In this document: piece after piece, positions 26,017 through 36,900 of the stretch | Layout: every line of letters begins with the position of its first letter | How positions within the stretch are numbered: position 1 is the stretch's first letter | Assembly: GCA_017465905.1 (NCBI GenBank) | Contig: JAFTVE010000021.1 | Location: 1 to 64,000 of the forward strand | Direction: 5' to 3' | DNA: 64,000 nt | Source: Bacteroidaceae bacterium | GTDB lineage: Bacteria; Bacteroidota; Bacteroidia; Bacteroidales; Bacteroidaceae | The notes under the pieces: model-generated | Seen by the model: only the letters and a program-made list of their open reading frames with translations | Told to the model about the DNA's origin: nothing | The model's database searches: none | Program-made: the position numbers and the translations under genes

Positions 26017-27510
26017 TTATCCCACGCTTCCCTCCAGCGACACCGAGAGCAACTTCTGTGCCTCGACGGCAAATTCCATAGGCAGCTTGTTGATAACCTC
26101 CTTGGCATAGCCGTTGACGATGAGGCCGATGGCATCTTCGGTCTTGATGCCGCGCTGGTTGCAGTAGAAGAGCTGGTCCTCGCTAATCTTCGAGGTGGTA
26201 GCCTCGTGCTCCACCACGGCCGTCTCGTTCTTGATGTCCATATAGGGGAAGGTATGGGCTCCGCAATGGCTGCCCAGCAGCAGCGAGTCGCACTGGCTGT
26301 AGTTGCGTGCACCATCGGCACGCTCACCCACCTTCACGAGTCCGCGGTATGAGTTCTGGCTCTTGCCAGCCGAGATGCCCTTGCTGATGATGGTGCTCTT
26401 GGTGTTGCGGCCCAGGTGTATCATCTTGGTGCCCGTGTCGGCTTGCTGGTAGTTGTTGGTCACGGCTACGGAGTAGAACTCGCCCTGCGAGTTATCCCCC
26501 GAGAGGATACACGAGGGGTATTTCCATGTGATGGCCGAACCGGTCTCTACCTGTGTCCACGACAATTTGCTGTTGGCGCCACGGCAGTGGCCGCGCTTGG
26601 TGACGAAGTTGTATACACCGCCACGGCCCTCGGCATCGCCTGGGTACCAGTTCTGCACGGTGCTGTACTTCACCTCGGCACGCTCCATCACTACAATCTC
26701 CACGATGGCGGCATGCAGCTGGTTCTCATCACGCATCGGAGCCGTACAGCCCTCGAGGTACGACACATAGCTGTCGTCATCGGCCACGATGAGCGTACGC
26801 TCAAACTGGCCCGTATTGGCCGCATTGATGCGGAAGTAGGTGCTTAGCTCCATAGGGCAGCGCACGCCCTTGGGGATATATACGAACGAACCGTCACTGA
26901 ACACGGCCGAGTTGAGTGCGGCAAAGTAGTTGTCGCGGTAGCTCACCACAGAACCAAGGTACTGCTTCACCAAGTCGGGATATTCGCGCACAGCTTCGCT
27001 GATGGAGCAGAAGATGATGCCCTTCTCGAGCAGCTTCTCCTTGAAGGTGGTCTTCACGCTCACCGAGTCCATCACAGCATCCACGGCCATGCCTCCACTC
27101 AGTGCCAAGCGCTCTTCGAGAGGTATACCCAGCTTGTCGAAGGTCTTCATCACCTCGGGGTCTATCTCGTCGAGGCTCTTCGGCCCCTCCTTCTTCTTGG
27201 TGGGGTCGGCATAGTACGAGATGGCTTGATAGTCGATCTCGGGAATCTGCAGATGCGCCCAATTGGGCATCTCCAGTCCCAGCCAATAGTTGTATGCCTT
27301 GAGGCGGAAGTCGAGCAGCCACTCAGGCTCGCCCTTCTTGGCCGAGATGAGGCGCACCACCTCTTCGTTCAGGCCCACAGGAATCACTTCCGTGTGCACA
27401 TCGGTGGTGAAACCGTATTTATATTTCTCCTCGGTAAGCTTACGCACAAACTTATTGTCCGTCCGCTTCTTCGGGTCCTTATCTTTATTGTTGTCTTTAG
27501 CTTGTTCCAT
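26017..27510 (-). CDS. sufB: Fe-S cluster assembly protein SufB
   Basis: Main scaffold subunit of SufBCD, where the nascent cluster forms. The 497 residues include [20 protein letters not shown], the segment [40 protein letters not shown] and [22 protein letters not shown], all characteristic. The first 40 residues are Lys/Asp-rich and variable. It is the first gene of the operon and has a full Bacteroidota promoter 20-51 bases upstream. No SufS/SufE genes are present in the window. Confidence 0.97.
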   Translation of the reverse strand: MEQAKDNNKDKDPKKRTDNKFVRKLTEEKYKYGFTTDVHTEVIPVGLNEEVVRLISAKKGEPEWLLDFRLKAYNYWLGLEMPNWAHLQIPEIDYQAISYYADPTKKKEGPKSLDEIDPEVMKTFDKLGIPLEERLALSGGMAVDAVMDSVSVKTTFKEKLLEKGIIFCSISEAVREYPDLVKQYLGSVVSYRDNYFAALNSAVFSDGSFVYIPKGVRCPMELSTYFRINAANTGQFERTLIVADDDSYVSYLEGCTAPMRDENQLHAAIVEIVVMERAEVKYSTVQNWYPGDAEGRGGVYNFVTKRGHCRGANSKLSWTQVETGSAITWKYPSCILSGDNSQGEFYSVAVTNNYQQADTGTKMIHLGRNTKSTIISKGISAGKSQNSYRGLVKVGERADGARNYSQCDSLLLGSHCGAHTFPYMDIKNETAVVEHEATTSKISEDQLFYCNQRGIKTEDAIGLIVNGYAKEVINKLPMEFAVEAQKLLSVSLEGSVG

Positions 27511-27529
27511 ACTGTACTGTTAGGAGGCA

Positions 27530-27561
27530 CGAAATTACAGCTTTTTATCGAAACGTGCAAA
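27530..27561 (-). promoter_or_regulatory. sufBCD promoter
   Basis: Read leftward: TTTG (27561-27558), 20 bases, TAATTTCG (27537-27530), one base from the consensus -7 element. The start codon is 20 bases further. Confidence 0.75.
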
Positions 27562-27607
27562 CACGAGGTTTGTTTTTAGCTACCGCCCCATAATTAACTA
27601 CAAAATA

Positions 27608-27639
27608 TTTGTAATGAACTACAAACTTTCGTATCTTCG
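27608..27639 (+). promoter_or_regulatory. Promoter of the glutaredoxin-like gene
   Basis: TTTG (27608-27611), a 20-base spacer and TATCTTCG (27632-27639). It is divergent from the suf promoter 46 bases away, so the two may be coordinated. Confidence 0.7.
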
Positions 27640-27666
27640 CAGCAAACACCTAAAAACAAGGATACC

Positions 27667-27981
27667 ATGATTAAGATTTACGTTATGGAAAGCTGCCCTG
27701 ACTGCACGGAGGTCAAGGCTCTATACAACGGCAACCCTGAGTATGAACTCATCGACATAGGGAAGCAGGCCCGTAGCTTGAAGGAGTTTCTCGCCTTACG
27801 TGACCACCACCCCGCCTTCACAAAGGTACGCGAGCGTGGCAACATCGGCATACCGTGCTTCGTGCGAGAAGACGGTTCGGTAGCCATCTCGCTCAAGCAT
27901 TACGATGCAGGCCACTTCATAGAGGGAACACCTGTAGCGCAAGAAGGCGCCTCGTGCAGCTTAGATGGCACGGGATGCTAA
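27667..27981 (+). CDS. Glutaredoxin-like thiol protein
   Basis: A small cytoplasmic protein of 104 residues with a thioredoxin-fold start and a redox motif CPDC at 10-13 (YVMESCPDC), followed by YELIDIG, a helix and GIPCFVREDGSV with the cis-Pro typical of glutaredoxins. The C-terminus adds two Cys (ASCSLDGTGC). It probably reduces disulfides or binds a cluster. It is transcribed away from sufBCD from a promoter in the shared 156-base gap, which fits a link to iron-sulfur metabolism, though this is inference. Confidence 0.82.
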   Translation: MIKIYVMESCPDCTEVKALYNGNPEYELIDIGKQARSLKEFLALRDHHPAFTKVRERGNIGIPCFVREDGSVAISLKHYDAGHFIEGTPVAQEGASCSLDGTGC

Positions 27982-28034
27982 CGCTATTCCGCAACGAAGA
28001 AACGCTCCGCGCTAGCTCTTAGTATAAAAACCTA

Positions 28035-28538
28035 TCAGACTTTTTCCAGAGAAAGAAATTCTTCCTTGATGCCGTTGAAGAAGATGCTAGTGGCATCGTA
28101 GATAGGATAGTAGAGTACTGAGGCCTCTTTCTTCTCGGCAGCAATAAGGCTGTCGTGCTGGTCGAAGAACTCGATACCTGTGATGACAACACCCACAAGT
28201 AGAGCACACTTGAGCACACCTACCAGGCCGCCCAAGAGGCGATTGACCCAACCGAGGCAGATAATGCTGAGCAACTTCGACACCAGCCACCCCACCACAC
28301 TGAATAGCAAAGGCACGACAATCAGGATGAGTATGAATGCCGTAACATAAGCCACCTCGACAGAAAGGTCAAGAGTACTGACCAGCCACTCGCCGACAGG
28401 GAGGTAGAAGGCACGACCGAGGAGCAAACCTCCGATGAGCCCTGCCAATCCGGCTATCTGCTTCACTGCTCCGTCGCGCAAGCCACCGATGAGCCCGATG
28501 GCGAGCAACACGGCGATGATGATGTCAATCGTTTGCAT
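28035..28538 (-). CDS. CvpA family membrane protein
   Basis: A 167-residue inner-membrane protein with four hydrophobic helices, starting MQTIDIIIAVLLAIGLIGGLRDGAVKQIAGLAGLIGGLLLG, the family's opening pattern. CvpA proteins were named for colicin V production and affect envelope homeostasis; the biochemical role is unsettled. A longer frame from 28598 lacks family similarity, so the Met at 28538 was chosen. It lies 117 bases after infB on the same strand, separated by a hairpin-rich spacer. Confidence 0.85.
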   Translation of the reverse strand: MQTIDIIIAVLLAIGLIGGLRDGAVKQIAGLAGLIGGLLLGRAFYLPVGEWLVSTLDLSVEVAYVTAFILILIVVPLLFSVVGWLVSKLLSIICLGWVNRLLGGLVGVLKCALLVGVVITGIEFFDQHDSLIAAEKKEASVLYYPIYDATSIFFNGIKEEFLSLEKV

Positions 28539-28571
28539 CAGGATTAATGTTTGGAATTTAGAGTAAAAAGA

Positions 28572-28643
28572 TTGAGAGTCAAGAGTTAGGAAGTCCATTT
28601 GAATGGAACATTGCGGAGCCTTCGCTAAACTCTAAACTCTCAA
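28572..28643 (-). repeat. Imperfect hairpin between infB and cvpA
   Basis: TTGAGAGT (28572-28579) pairs with ACTCTCAA (28636-28643), with a partly paired inner segment and a perfect 6-bp dyad TCCATT/AATGGA at the tip. It may attenuate infB transcripts before cvpA. Confidence 0.4.
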
Positions 28644-28655
28644 CCCTAAACTAAA

Positions 28656-31550
28656 TTAAAGTGTCTGTTTTACCTCAACGGTCTTGAAGGTCTCGATGAT
28701 GTCGCCTACCTTGATGTCGTTGCAGGCTACGAGCGAGATACCGCATTCGAAGTTGGTACCTACCTCCTTCACATCGTCCTTGAAACGCTTCAGGGCATTG
28801 ATGTCGCCCGTGAAGATAACGATACCGTCGCGGATGAGGCGTGCACGGTCTGAGCGGGTTACCTTACCCTCACGCACCATAGCACCAGCCACATAACCCA
28901 CCTTGGAGATGTGGAATACCTCGCGCACCTCGATGGTAGAGGTAACCTCTTCCTTGATGGTAGGAGCAAGCATACCTTCCATAGCGGCCTTCACCTCCTC
29001 AAGGGCATCGTAGATGATGCTGTAGAGGCGGATGTCGACACCGGCCGTCTCGGCATACTTGCGGGCTGCCTGTGAAGGACGCACCTGGAAGCCGATGATG
29101 ATGGCTTGTGACGCCGAGGCGAGGGTAACGTCGGACTCGGAGATCTGACCCACAGCCTTGTGAATGACATTAACCTGAATCTGCTCGGTAGAGAGCTTGA
29201 TGAGCGAGTCGCTGAGGGCCTCGATAGAGCCGTCCACGTCGCCCTTGACAATGATGTTGAGCTCCTGGAAGCTGCCGAGTGCGATACGGCGGCCCACCTC
29301 GTCGAGGGTAAGCATCTTCTGGGTGCGCAGACCCTGCTCGCGCTGCAGCTGCTCGCGCTTGTTGGCAATCTCGCGGGCCTCCTGCTCGGTCTCGATCACG
29401 TGGAAGGCATCACCGGCCTGCGGTGCGCCATTGAGACCGAGGATGAGCACGGGCTCGGCAGGACCTGCCTGCTTGATGCGCTGGTTACGCTCGTTGAACA
29501 TGGCTTTCACGCGACCGAAGTGTGTACCGGCCAATACGATATCGCCCATCTTGAGCGTACCGTTCTGCACGAGTACGGTAGCCACGTAGCCACGGCCCTT
29601 GTCGAGGGTTGACTCGATGATGGAACCTGTGGCACGCTTGTCGGGGTTGGCCTTGAGGTCGAGCATCTCAGCTTCGAGCAGCACCTTCTCAAGAAGGTCT
29701 TCTACACCGATACCGGCCTTGGCCGAGATGTCTTGCGACTGGTACTTACCGCCCCAATCCTCTACGAGGAGGTTCATGTTGGCCAGCTGCCCCTTGATCT
29801 TCTCGGGGTCGGCATGGGGCTTATCAATCTTGTTGATGGCGAACACCATAGGCACGCCTGCTGCCTGAGCGTGGTGGATAGCCTCCTTGGTCTGGGGCAT
29901 CACGTCGTCGTCGGCAGCCACGATGATGATGGCGATGTCGGTCACCTGAGCACCACGGGCACGCATGGCTGTAAAGGCCTCGTGACCGGGAGTATCAAGG
30001 AAGGTGATGCGACGGCCATCCTCGAGCTTCACGTTGTAGGCACCGATGTGCTGGGTGATACCACCAGCCTCACCGGCAATGACGTTTGACTTGCGGATAT
30101 AGTCGAGCAATGAGGTCTTACCGTGGTCAACGTGACCCATCACCGTTACGATAGGTGCACGGGGCTGGAGATCCTCCTCGCGGTCCTCCTCTTCAGAGAT
30201 GGCCTGAGCCACCTCGGCGCTGACAAACTCGGTGGTGAAGCCGAACTCCTCGGCTACGATATTGATAGTCTCGGCATCGAGGCGCTGGTTGATAGACACC
30301 ATCATACCGATGCTCATACAGGTACCGATAACCTGAGCTACGCCTACATTCATCATGCTGGCAAGCTCGTTGGCGGTAACGAACTCGGTGAGCTTGAGCA
30401 CCTTGCTATCTGCATGTTCCTGAGCCATCTGCTCCTGACGACGCTCGGCCTCCTGAGCACGCTTCTCCTTACGATACTTGGCACCAGTAGACTTAGACTT
30501 ATTGGTCAGACGTGCCAAAGTGTCCTTCACCTGTTTCTGGATTTCCTCCTCGCTCATCTCGCTCTTGTCGAGAATACGCTTTGCGCGCTCTTTATCACGG
30601 TCAAACTTTGCGCGATGTGGGTCATTGCCCTTACCACCACCTTTACCATTAGGCTGAGCACCCGGGCGGTTGTCAGAAGTCACCATTGAGCCTGCCTTAT
30701 TGATATCGACACGCTCGTTCTGTATGCGATTGCGTTTTTTCTTCTTGCCATCACCTTGTGCCTGTCCTACACCTTGTGTCCCTGCAGGCTTAGCGGCTGT
30801 CTGTTGCTTACGCAGCTTATCCTTCTCTTCGCGTTCCTTGCGCTTCTCCTCCTTTGATTTCTTCTTAGGACGCGTAGACTGGTTGATAGCCGAAAGGTCG
30901 ACCTTACCCACAACATTGATTTTTGACACAAATTCAGGGCGGCGAACAGCAAAAATCTCTTCAGACTGAGCCTGTTTCTCTACTGCAGGAGCCTCCTCCA
31001 CAACGGGTTCATCAGCTTCCTCCACATCATCATCATCTTCCTCCACTTCGGGTTCTTGCTCTTCTACTACAGGTTCAGCTGCTACAGGAGCGACCTCTTC
31101 TTGCACTTCAGGCTTTTCCTCAGTAGGAACCTCCTCCACAACAGGAGCCACTTCTTCTACGACAGGCTCTTCTGCGGGAGCTTCTTCCACAGGAGCCTTG
31201 GCTGCTGTCTTGGTCGCCTTGGGAGCATCAAGGTCAATCTTTCCTACCACCTTGAATGCTACATTCGGCTTGGCCGGTTCTTCCTGCACATCATCTTCCT
31301 TCTTAGGCTCTTCTATAGATACAGTAGGTTTAGCCTCTTTCTTACTATCCAATCGCTCACGCTGAGCCTTCTCAGCCTTTTGGCGCAGGTCTTTATCAGA
31401 GCTGAACTGCATAACGAGCAATTCGTACTGCTCGTCAGAGATCTTAGCGTTCAGTGAATTTTCGACCGTATAGCCTTTCTTCTGCAGGAAATCGACACAT
31501 GTCTGCAATCCTACATTAAGTTCTTTTGTTACTTTGCTTAATCTTGGCAT
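28656..31550 (-). CDS. infB: Translation initiation factor IF-2
   Basis: GTPase that brings initiator tRNA to the 30S subunit. The 964 residues have an N-terminal IF2N domain (1-60), a long Glu/Pro/Val-rich disordered segment (about 75-215), a Lys/Arg-rich stretch, and the GTPase core with [22 protein letters not shown] and NKIDKP, then domains II-IV with [13 protein letters not shown] near the end. The acidic segment ([20 protein letters not shown]) is longer than in E. coli but usual for Bacteroidota. It is the third gene of rimP-nusA-infB, 26 bases after nusA. Confidence 0.98.
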   Translation of the reverse strand: MPRLSKVTKELNVGLQTCVDFLQKKGYTVENSLNAKISDEQYELLVMQFSSDKDLRQKAEKAQRERLDSKKEAKPTVSIEEPKKEDDVQEEPAKPNVAFKVVGKIDLDAPKATKTAAKAPVEEAPAEEPVVEEVAPVVEEVPTEEKPEVQEEVAPVAAEPVVEEQEPEVEEDDDDVEEADEPVVEEAPAVEKQAQSEEIFAVRRPEFVSKINVVGKVDLSAINQSTRPKKKSKEEKRKEREEKDKLRKQQTAAKPAGTQGVGQAQGDGKKKKRNRIQNERVDINKAGSMVTSDNRPGAQPNGKGGGKGNDPHRAKFDRDKERAKRILDKSEMSEEEIQKQVKDTLARLTNKSKSTGAKYRKEKRAQEAERRQEQMAQEHADSKVLKLTEFVTANELASMMNVGVAQVIGTCMSIGMMVSINQRLDAETINIVAEEFGFTTEFVSAEVAQAISEEEDREEDLQPRAPIVTVMGHVDHGKTSLLDYIRKSNVIAGEAGGITQHIGAYNVKLEDGRRITFLDTPGHEAFTAMRARGAQVTDIAIIIVAADDDVMPQTKEAIHHAQAAGVPMVFAINKIDKPHADPEKIKGQLANMNLLVEDWGGKYQSQDISAKAGIGVEDLLEKVLLEAEMLDLKANPDKRATGSIIESTLDKGRGYVATVLVQNGTLKMGDIVLAGTHFGRVKAMFNERNQRIKQAGPAEPVLILGLNGAPQAGDAFHVIETEQEAREIANKREQLQREQGLRTQKMLTLDEVGRRIALGSFQELNIIVKGDVDGSIEALSDSLIKLSTEQIQVNVIHKAVGQISESDVTLASASQAIIIGFQVRPSQAARKYAETAGVDIRLYSIIYDALEEVKAAMEGMLAPTIKEEVTSTIEVREVFHISKVGYVAGAMVREGKVTRSDRARLIRDGIVIFTGDINALKRFKDDVKEVGTNFECGISLVACNDIKVGDIIETFKTVEVKQTL

Positions 31551-31576
31551 TCTCTATACTCGGGTTGGATGATTCG

Positions 31577-32845
31577 TTATTCGTTGTCATTCTCAAACTC
31601 GGCACGCAGGATGGCGAGTATTTCATCTACAGTATCTTCCTCCAGGTCGGCCTTCTCAATCAACATCTCTCTAGGAGCATTGAGAACACCCTTCGCTGTA
31701 TCGATGCCGATAGCATGAATAGCATCAATAACCCACTGGTCGATTTCATCAGCAAACTCGTCGAGGTAGATATCCTCCTCCTCGTTCTCTTCATCCAATT
31801 CACGGAATACGTCAATTGTATATTCGGTAAGCATACTGGCAAGCTTGATGTTCATACCACCCTTACCAATGGCAAGCGACACCTCCTCGGGCTTCAGATA
31901 CACCTCTACCTTACGTGTCTCCTCATTAAGGATGAGTGATGATACCGTAGCGGGGCTCAATGCACGCTTGATGAAGAGTTCGATATTAGCTGTATAGTTG
32001 ATAACATCAATATTCTCGTTGCGCAACTCACGTACGATACCGTGGATACGAGAGCCCTTAACACCCACACATGCACCTACCGGGTCGATACGGTCATCGT
32101 ATGACTCTACGGCAATCTTGGCACGCTCGCCAGGAATACGGGCAATACGTTTGAGGGTGATGAGACCATCGTTAATCTCAGGAACCTCCTGCTCGAACAG
32201 ACGCTGCAAGAACAGAGGAGATGTACGGCTCAATATAATCTTCGGATTATTGTTCTGATTATCTACGCGGAGCACTACTGCACGCACTGTATCACCCTTA
32301 CGGTAGAAGTCACTGGGAATCTGCTCCGACTTAGGCAACAGCAGTTCATTGCCCTCATCATCGAGAAGCAATATCTCCTTCTTCCATATCTGGTATACCT
32401 CAGCTGCAATAATTGTACCTACCATATCTTTGTACTTATTATACAGGCTGTCCTTCTCAAGTTCAAGAACTTTCGAAGCCAGTGTCTGACGCAGATTCAA
32501 GATAGCACGACGACCGAACGACACAAAAGAGACCTCATCAGTCACCTCTTCACCCACTTCATAATCCTCATCAATCTCCAATGCCTCACTCAAGGCGATC
32601 TCAGCATTGGGGTCGATAAGTTCGCCATCCTCCACTACTACACGGTTGCGACGAATCTCAAAGTCACCTTTATCAGGGTTTACAATTACGTCATAGTTCT
32701 TGTCTGAACCGAACATCTTTGCAATCACACTGCGGAAACTCTCTTCCAACACATTGATCAATGTTGCACGGTCTATGTTCTTCAGTTCCTTAAATTCCTG
32801 AAAAGTATCAACCAAGCTGATTACATTTTCCTTCTGCTTTGCCAT
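31577..32845 (-). CDS. nusA: Transcription termination/antitermination protein NusA
   Basis: RNA-polymerase-binding factor that modulates pausing, termination and rRNA antitermination. The 422-residue protein shows the N-terminal polymerase-binding domain, an S1 domain (about 135-200), two KH domains (RIDPVGACVGVKGSRI; VSLAIGKGGMNIKLAS) and an acidic C-terminal extension (EENEEEDIYLDEFADEID) ending in a short helical domain. It begins 6 bases after rimP. A terminator-like hairpin in the operon leader could make NusA part of its own control. Confidence 0.97.
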   Translation of the reverse strand: MAKQKENVISLVDTFQEFKELKNIDRATLINVLEESFRSVIAKMFGSDKNYDVIVNPDKGDFEIRRNRVVVEDGELIDPNAEIALSEALEIDEDYEVGEEVTDEVSFVSFGRRAILNLRQTLASKVLELEKDSLYNKYKDMVGTIIAAEVYQIWKKEILLLDDEGNELLLPKSEQIPSDFYRKGDTVRAVVLRVDNQNNNPKIILSRTSPLFLQRLFEQEVPEINDGLITLKRIARIPGERAKIAVESYDDRIDPVGACVGVKGSRIHGIVRELRNENIDVINYTANIELFIKRALSPATVSSLILNEETRKVEVYLKPEEVSLAIGKGGMNIKLASMLTEYTIDVFRELDEENEEEDIYLDEFADEIDQWVIDAIHAIGIDTAKGVLNAPREMLIEKADLEEDTVDEILAILRAEFENDNE

Positions 32846-32851
32846 AATTCC

Positions 32852-33316
32852 TTAAAAGTTTATTAGGTATTTTGTATATTTTGTTTCTTCGTATTTCCAG
32901 GTGTACTCCTTGTCCACCATGACAGGGCGCTTGGCGCCTTCAGGCTTTTCCTTCACTTTTACAGAGATTGTAAAGTTCTCCTCATTGGCCGCCGCAAGCA
33001 CTCCCCGGTATTTCTTGCCATCACAAGCAAGAACCTCCACATCATCTCCGATATGATTTATGTATTGCTGCAACACCTTGAAGGGCTGTCCAATACCGGC
33101 CGAGCCAACTTCCAGTTCGAAATCCTCCACATCACGGTCGAGGTGAGCCTCGATATGCTTGCTCAATGCCACACAATCATCTATCCACACGCCCTCGGCA
33201 TGGTCTATTTCTACTGACACGCAATTGTCTGCGCTTACCGACACATCCACAAGAAAATAGTCTCTTGTAGCCAACCATTCATTTACGATTTCAGTGATTT
33301 TACTTTTTGCAATCAT
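32852..33316 (-). CDS. rimP: Ribosome maturation factor RimP
   Basis: Assists 30S subunit assembly. The 154 residues match the family in the first domain (DYFLVDVSVSADNCVSVEID, VALSKHIEAHLDRDVEDFELEVGSAGIGQPF) and have a small SH3-like C-terminal domain. The canonical order rimP-nusA-infB supports the call. It is the first gene of the operon and follows a leader with a possible attenuator. Confidence 0.95.
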   Translation of the reverse strand: MIAKSKITEIVNEWLATRDYFLVDVSVSADNCVSVEIDHAEGVWIDDCVALSKHIEAHLDRDVEDFELEVGSAGIGQPFKVLQQYINHIGDDVEVLACDGKKYRGVLAAANEENFTISVKVKEKPEGAKRPVMVDKEYTWKYEETKYTKYLINF

Positions 33317-33324
33317 ACATTAAT

Positions 33325-33353
33325 AAATAAAAAAGAGCCCCGAAGGAGCCCCT
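33325..33353 (-). promoter_or_regulatory. Terminator-like attenuator in the rimP-nusA-infB leader
   Basis: Read leftward, GGGCTCC-TTC-GGGGCTC (33352-33335 region) can form a 7-bp stem with two G-U pairs, followed at once by TTTTTTATTT. The run ends 9 bases before the rimP start. As a terminator inside the leader of an operon encoding NusA, it is a candidate for feedback control. Confidence 0.55.
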
Positions 33354-33373
33354 CACATATCATCTAATCGCTG

Positions 33374-33405
33374 CAAAAGTACAATTTTCTTTCATTATAG
33401 CCAAA
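33374..33405 (-). promoter_or_regulatory. rimP-nusA-infB promoter
   Basis: Read leftward: TTTG (33405-33402), 20 bases, TACTTTTG (33381-33374), a full consensus match. Start of transcription is expected near 33369, leaving a leader of about 50 bases. Confidence 0.8.
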
Positions 33406-33423
33406 TATTTGCCTATAAATTTC

Positions 33424-33431
33424 TATATTTG
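33424..33431 (+). promoter_or_regulatory. -7 element of the small membrane protein gene
   Basis: TATATTTG, matching TAnnTTTG, 33 bases before the ATG at 33465. No -33 partner at the right distance. Confidence 0.45.
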
Positions 33432-33464
33432 CATCGTAAACGCCCTTTACATACAGTGATAATC

Positions 33465-33866
33465 ATGAGAAGAAAAGCGCAACAGTCCAACCATACCTTC
33501 ATGCTCGGCACATTTGTTCTTGGCATACTCGTCATAGGCATAGTCATTGTCTTTTTAGTCCTTGCCTTTGACATGAACACAAAGAACGAGCAAGAAAAGA
33601 TTGAATCCTCGGGCGACAAATACCATTTCAGCCTTGCTCCCGGATTCTACCCATCAGGATGCGACATATTCCTCAACGATAGCCTCATATATTCAGGCAT
33701 TGTCACAACAGACACCACTCTTTCAATCACACGTACAGCTGAAGACAACACAATCATCGTTGTCGACCACATCACAGAGCAGATGCAACTGACAGAAATT
33801 CCGAAGAAAAGAGGTAAATACCGCATCACATTAGATGATGAGGGCCTGCTTGCCACTGAAGAATAA
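33465..33866 (+). CDS. Single-pass membrane protein of unknown family
   Basis: A 133-residue protein with a basic start (MRRKAQQSNH), one membrane helix (about residues 12-36, FMLGTFVLGILVIGIVIVFL) and an outside domain that looks like a small beta-sandwich (SLAPGFYPSGCDIFLNDSLIYSG, then a strand pattern to the end). I do not recognise the family. The C10 protease gene starts 50 bases downstream on the same strand, so the two may be co-transcribed; if so an inhibitor or accessory role for the protease is conceivable but unproven. Confidence 0.7.
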   Translation: MRRKAQQSNHTFMLGTFVLGILVIGIVIVFLVLAFDMNTKNEQEKIESSGDKYHFSLAPGFYPSGCDIFLNDSLIYSGIVTTDTTLSITRTAEDNTIIVVDHITEQMQLTEIPKKRGKYRITLDDEGLLATEE

Positions 33867-33916
33867 GATAGAACAAATATAAACCGACAAGAATATAATA
33901 ATACCATAATAAAATT

Positions 33917-36900
33917 ATGAAAAGACATTCACTACTGCTATTATTCGCCTGTATCGCCAGTTTAGTATCAGCCGACCCCATCGGCCCTTCACAAGCCATC
34001 AAGATTGCTTCGGCATATATGCAAGCCAAGCCTTCTGCTATGCGAGCCCAACCTGTTCGCAGGGCAAACACCCGAAGTGTATCCGAAGCCGACACCTTGG
34101 CTCCTTTATATATAGTGAGCCGAGGCGAGAATGCAGGTTTTGTCATTGTCAGCGGCGACAACTGTTTACCCGAGATTATCGGCTACACCGAGCAAGGCGA
34201 TTTCGTAGAAGCCGATATGCCGCCTGCCCTGCTTGACATGCTGCAGGGATATGCCCGCCTGGTCGAAGAGGCTCAAGCCGCCGGAGCACCAGCCCGCACA
34301 CCGGTCAAAGCTCCCGCAGACCGCGTTTCAGTGAAACCTTTGATTGAGGCGCATTGGCACCAGACAGCTCCATACAACGACTTGGCCCCCTTCCTTACTG
34401 GAACCACCAACCGCGCAGTGACAGGATGCACTTGTACGGCTGCGGTGATGGTGCTGCACTATTTCCGTCGCGACCTCCCCAATGAGCTGCTTTCCACCAC
34501 ACCAACCTACAGCTATGGCGATGCGCCTGTGACTGTCAGCTACCCCAAGGGAACACCCATCCAATGGGACCTCATGCTCAACAGCTACCCCAGCAACTAT
34601 CCGGCAGAGATGGGAAATGCTGTTGCTGTCCTCAACGCTGCTTTTGGTGCCGGTATATGGCAAACATACGGTAGCTCCACTTCCGGACAGATTATGAATA
34701 TCGTAGATGGATACAACTCCTACTTCAACATGAGCAGTGCTTGTGAATATCAGAACAATATCAGCCAATCAACTTGGGAAACACGCATATACAACAACCT
34801 CATCAATAAGCAGCCCATGGTATATGCCGGTGTACACGAGTCGCAAGGCGGACATGCTATTATTCTCGACGGATACAATGCCCCCAACAACCTTTTCCAC
34901 TTCAACTTTGGATGGGGCGGACAAGGCGACGGTTACTACACCTTAGATGCACAGACTGGTATCAACGGTTTTGCGGGCCAGCAAGGCATGGTCTACAACA
35001 TTGCCCCTAAGAAGCCCAACATCACAGCAAAACTACATGTTGAAAAACAAGCCGTCAAGCGCACAGAGACTACCATCCGTGTCACAGCAACCAACAATGG
35101 CACATTGGACTATTCGGGTTTCAACATCTATTGGAGCACCAGCGAACGCAAGCCATCAAGCAGCACAACCGTATCGGCCAGCAACAAGGAGATGAAACTT
35201 TCAACCGGCGAGAGCGGAGAATTTACATGCACCTTCAAGCCTACACTTGAGAAGAAATATTATATCTATCTCACAGACAAGCGCTACAACATTCTGGATA
35301 AGGCAGAAGTAGAAATACTGCCCACCAATGCCCAATTCACGCTCGAGTCTTTCGAAATTAGCGCCAGCAACAAAACCGAGGAGCATGCAAGCGGGACCTA
35401 CCGCCTACTCTATCACGACAAGCTGACAGCCAAAGCCGTCGTGTCCAGCTCCAGCAAGGGAACAATCGCCCAGCCAGGTATCCGTTTGAGACTCATGACA
35501 TACAATGAAGAGACTGAGAGTTTCGAGTATGTGCGCAACATCACCATCGATGACTATATTTTCTCGCCAGGTGAGCGCAAGGAGGTAGAAACTACGGTAA
35601 GTCGCATCAGCACCAACGAGCGCTACGCCCTTATCGCTACCGACAAACTCACCAATATAGACGACGATGCCGTATTGCAGTTTACTACAGCAGACACGGT
35701 TATGCTCTTTAAGGTATGCGACCCCACTCTCGACAGTATATATACAAAGGAGGGCTCTATGGCACTCAAGGGCGAATGGGATCCAATGCGTTTTGCCGAG
35801 TTGGCCAGCGACACCGCAATCACAAGCTACGACCTCACACAAGTGGAAGGTCTCAACAGCCAGCCCATAGCTGCCAATCCCAACGCATTGTATTATACCA
35901 ACCTTCCACTTAAGGGCTACAACATAGTTTATCAAAACAATATTGATGAACTTCGCCTGCAATCAGGGTATAATTTCGCTCCTCTAGGGAATCATACAGC
36001 TACCGCAGCGATCTTTACCCCGAAGTGGGAAGTTGGTCCTTGGACCTCACTCGCCCTACCCTTCACAGCTCTCGTTCCCGACGGCTACATTTGCCGCAGA
36101 CCAATCCAAGTGAGTTCTTCGTCATTGCGCAAGGCTGTCATCACAGACACCATACATGCCGGCACTCCCTATATAATGATGATAAGCAAGGAGAACCCCA
36201 CCCCCATCACCGCCAGCAATATCACTATTGACATGTCAGCCACAAGCATTGGCCTGCCAGAGTTCCAAGCCGTTTTGACCTCATCCATTGCCGACGGACA
36301 GACTCTCGTATTGGACACCGACCCAGCAACAGATATACAATACTTCAATCGCGTAGACTCCGGCACAGTGCTCAAAGCCTTCACAGGTGTTATGAAATAC
36401 GACACCCGACGTATGCGTGCTTCAGTCAACAGCACCAGCGATCAAGCCTACAGAACATTGGCTCAAGCCATACAAACTGCAGTTCAAGCCCACGAAAAAT
36501 GGCAGTCAAGGGTGGTGCCCGAATGGAACACATTGTTGCTCGACTCCATTGCCGAAACCAACAAAATCTTCTCTGACATGGAGATTTCATCAGGAACCAC
36601 CGTCAAGAATATCGCAACCGCGCTTCTCGACTACACCGAAATCTATAAACTGCAACTCATCGACAAGAGCGAACCCATCGATTATACCGGATATATCATT
36701 AACCCCTCATTCGAAACGGGCAAGAAAGGCGGCTGGACAACACAAGCAAGCGCAACAGTCCGCACCAACAGCACCCTCTCCACTTATGCTGCAGGCATTG
36801 ATGGCCAATACTTCCTATACAATGAGTCTGCCAGTGGATCTACTGGCATTAGCCAAGCCATTACAGACCTGCCTCGCGGATACTATCGCCTCACCGCTTC

